DNA of 64,000 nt from Azolla caroliniana. Taxonomy: Eukaryota > Polypodiophyta. The notes under the pieces are model-generated. The model had not been told where the DNA came from and did no database searches. It saw only the letters and a program-made list of their open reading frames with translations. Shown piece by piece: positions 60,970-64,000 of this stretch. How positions within the stretch are numbered: the stretch's first letter is position 1; each line of letters starts with the position of its first letter. The stretch lies in contig JBHGNT010000001.1 of the NCBI GenBank assembly GCA_043228905.1, positions 18,848,001 to 18,912,000 on the forward strand, given 5' to 3'. The position numbers and the translations under genes were made by a program.

Positions 60970-63900
60970 ACGGTCTTCCAGAACTTCTCTTCTCCTTCCG
61001 TGGTTATTCGGGACGTCTCTCCCCCTCAAGTTTGGCACGTTGACCAAGAGGCTTGGTGAGGAAGTCGGCGGTCTACCGATGCGTCGAAACATACTGAAGT
61101 TCGACTTCACTGGAGAGGACACGCTCACGGACAAAATGGTAGTGCGCCTCAATGTGCTTAGTCCGGGCGTGGAAGATGAGGTTCTTTGCCAACTGGATGC
61201 TGCTGATGTTGTCGCAGTAGATTGTCGTCGGATCGGATACCTCCACTTGCAGATCCTTAAGTAGCTGCTTCAACCATATGGCTTCGCATGTCGCGACAAC
61301 CGTTCCTCTGTACTTGGCTTTAGTGCTCGACAGTGCACCTGTCAGCTGCTTCTTGCTATTCCACACGATCGCGGCACTGCCAAGAGAGAACGCGAAACCG
61401 GCGCAGTTGGCATCGGTGTAGCCGACCAACTGTGGGGTTGTACTAGTCCGATATAGTAGCCCCCGGTCCTTAGTGCCGCTTACGTACCAGAGTACGCATT
61501 GGGCACACTGAAGGTGCTCGGTAGGTCGCTCCATGAACTGACTAATCACCCCGACCGGGTAGCTGAGATCTGGTCGGGTGATGGTCAAGTATATAAGGCT
61601 TCCGACTATCTATCGGAACCTCATCGGGTCGCATACCTTTCTGGAATTAGGGCGAAGCTTTACGGTTCTATCCAGAGGATCGAGACGGACTTATAGTTGG
61701 TCATCCCGAATTTGAAGAGCATACTCTGCATGTAATGTTGTTGGCTGATCAGTATGCCTTCGGGGGTACGGATAGTTTCGATCCCGAGGAAGTAATGAAG
61801 GTCTCCGAGATCCTTCATTTCAAATGATTCCGCAAGCTGAGACTTCACGCAACGGATTTCGTCAAGGTCGGCACCGGTGATGACTAAATCATCAACGTAC
61901 AAGAGAAGGCTTAATGGTCCATATTGACCTTGCCGAACAAATAGAGAAGAGTTTGATTTCGACGGCACAAACCCCATCCTACGCAATTGATGCATAATCT
62001 TTGTGTTCCAAGCTTGCGGGGCTTGCTTTCGTCCATATAAGGACTCCTTCAACTGGCAAACTGCTGAGGTTTTTGGTTCAGATAGAAATCCGAGGGGTTG
62101 AACCATGTACACCTGTTCCTCAAGATTGCCTTCTATGAATGCATTCTTTACATTCATTTGATGTAAGTGCCACCCCTTTGTCGCTGCTACGGCTAGCAGG
62201 ACTCGCACGGTAGTCATCTTTGCGACAGGCGCGAAGGTCTCGTCGTAGTCCATCCCGTGTTTCTACACGTAGCCTTTTGCTACTAACCGGGCCTTGTATC
62301 GGTTGACCGAGCCATCAATGTTGTACTTGACCTTGTACACCCATCTACATCCGATTGGCTTCACACCTTTCGGTGCGTCAACTAGGTCCTAGGTTTCATT
62401 TTCAGCCAATGCGCGCATCTATTCCTCCATTGCGGTACGCCAATTCGCGTCCTTCGCCACTTCTCTGTAGCTCTCCGGCTCACGCAATTCCGCTACGCGG
62501 GTCATGTACGCATAGTGATGCGCCATGCACTCATTGTATCCGAACCACACAACAGGGTTCTTCTGGCGGGTAGATCGGCGTAATTTCTCATTAGCCGATG
62601 TTGAGGCTTTCTTGGCTGACGTGGACTTCGCTCTCGAAGGCCCGTCATCGCTCTTCTCGGAGTCGGATTCACGTTGATCCGACTCGCCCTTATCCGTGCT
62701 GTACTCCGGTATCTTCTTCTTCGAGTGTCCACTACTTGCCGACTCTTCTTCGGACTGGTCAAACCGACTCAGTCGTCCATTCGGTCCACTTAATCGAAAT
62801 GAGATCGGACTCTCTTCAAGAGTCCCAATTTCACCCTCATTTGGAGGCACTCCAACCTCGCTGACCTCATCGTCAGAGCCTGGATTGGAGTTGAGATCCG
62901 GAGTAAGAGGCAAGTACCAGGACCTGGACTTGTCAAACACAACGTCATGGCTTACACGAGCTTGTTTTGTTCGGGGGTTATAACAGTTATAAACCTTTTG
63001 CTCGTCCGAATAGCCGACTAAGATCTAAGATACACTTCTCATCTTTCCGGTCCAACTTCCTCCATTTCTCCATTGGCACATGCACATATGCAATGCTACC
63101 GAAAACTCTCAAGTGTCGTAGGTTCGGCTTCCTTCCGAAATACCGCTCATGCGTTGACACTTTGTCTCCGATCCGATTCTGGATGTATAGCGCGATTCAT
63201 ATCACCTCGGCCCAATAGAACTTGGGCAAGCTCTTTTCTTCCAGCATTGCCCGCGCCGCTTCTACAACCGACCGATTCTTCCTTTCGGCCACGCCGTTTT
63301 GTTCCAACGTATATCTTCAACTGAATTTGCGCCGAATTCCCATCTATTGCCGTTGAATTGACTGGAAAAGTACTCTTTTCCGCCATCCGACCGCAGGCAC
63401 TTGATCTTTCTTCCTGTTTCCCTTTCGACGAAACTCTTGAGGTCTCGGAAATAGTCGAAGACTTCACTCTTCTTCTCAATAAGGTAGATCCACATGTGTC
63501 GCATATAGTCATCGATGAAGGAGACAAAATATCGACTCCTACCAAGACTAACGTTCTGTGCCGGCCCCCATACATCGGAATGTATCAAGTCGAGCTTGTT
63601 CTGGCTCCGGTTACGCTCGTTAGGGAAAGGAAGTCGGTGTTGCGTTCCTAGCTAGCAGGCTTCACAAATTTGTGCCTTCCGGCCACTAAATTTGGGCATA
63701 CTGAACACCACCTGTTTCGATTGCAGGTCCTGAAGCCATTGATAGTTGACGTGGCCTATTTGCTTGTGCCATAAGTCGATATCTGACTCGACTTTTTGTC
63801 CTTTCGTGAACATTGCGGTGCCACCGTCACTAGAGTCAAGGATAAACACCCTCCCGTCTCTGCTCCCTTGCGCAATAACTCAGCTTTCTTCCTCGATGAA

Positions 63901-64000
63901 GCACCCGAGATGCGTAAACCGAACCTACATCCCCTGATCGACGATCTGTCCGACCGAAACCAGGTTCTTCATGATTGTTGGAACGTGTAACACGTTCATG
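60970..64000 (-). pseudogene. C4: copia integrase, RT, RNase H (runs off the window)
   Basis: Minus strand from 64000: pre-integrase VFILDSSDGGTAMFTKGQKVESDIDLWHK cut to LWHKQIGHVNYQWLQDLQ; integrase DVWGPAQNVSLGRS, FIDDYMRHMW, SDGGKEYFSSQF (63600-63350). Linker 62940-62560 acidic and Ser-rich. [13 protein letters not shown]-type at 62300, MDYDETFAPVAKMTTVR, MNVKNAFIEGNLEEQVYMV, LLYVDDLVITGAD (about 61890), DLGDLHYFLGIE. RNase [36 protein letters not shown] (61470-61130). Multiple frameshifts and stops, including TAG near 63652 (Gln in relatives) and the TAG after KGYV shared with C3. Same family as C3. Confidence 0.88.

Noticed and set aside
1-64000. Any single-copy host gene
   Set aside because: Every long stretch could be assigned to an LTR element; the remaining gaps are under 400 bp and show no coding signal.

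Overview
The window looks like land-plant nuclear heterochromatin made almost entirely of nested LTR retrotransposons. The plant signals are the copia primer-binding site TGGTATCAGAGC (complement of plant initiator tRNA-Met) in five elements, plant-type Ty1/copia polyproteins, a Tat-like Ty3/gypsy element with an extra ORF, and premature stops mostly of the CAG-to-TAG or CGA-to-TGA type expected from CHG/CG methylation decay. Species cannot be named; a fungal-like chromovirus and a second fungal-like gypsy group would fit a non-seed plant, but that is only a hint. No host gene, rRNA gene, functional tRNA gene or CRISPR array was found.

Layout, using labels coined here. G0 (gypsy, minus) is the oldest layer and survives as 1258-1856 and 38363-38610. 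It was hit by K (chromovirus, plus, 3' end only, 1-1257), by R (non-autonomous LTR element, minus, 1857-38362) and by L (copia, minus, from 38611). R contains H (copia, minus, 2003-29220) and G2 (gypsy, minus, 30334-37659). H contains C1 (2832-8376, minus, same family as H), C2 (8616-12862, plus) and C3 (14134-26317, minus); C3 contains G1 (gypsy, plus, 17831-24805). L contains E (copia, plus, 39244 to about 59316), E contains S (Tat-like gypsy, minus, 39326-56913), and S contains T (gypsy, plus, 43759-51213). The right end holds a gypsy deletion derivative G3 (59327-60222) and copia C4 (minus, 60223-64000) split by a solo LTR (60376-60969). Most boundaries are fixed by LTR pairs, target-site duplications and host reading frames that rejoin across the insertion; each of the two longest chains is five elements deep.

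How the genes work: each element encodes some of gag (particle), protease, integrase, reverse transcriptase and RNase H between LTRs that carry promoter and RNA-processing signals. Only T looks close to competent (LTRs differ at about five positions; pol is open for about 1150 codons). C2 lacks reverse transcriptase and RNase H, and R has no recognisable coding capacity, so both must have been mobilised in trans.

Most noteworthy: tRNA-like Pol III promoter modules inside or at the ends of three unrelated LTR families (T, K, R); a conserved -1 frame relation at a GATTTTTAG junction between gag-protease and pol in four copies of the G/T group; 4-bp CG-centred target duplications for that group against 5 bp for the others; a roughly 925-codon coiled-coil ORF downstream of integrase in S; and a charged C-terminal extension of RNase H in C3 and C4.
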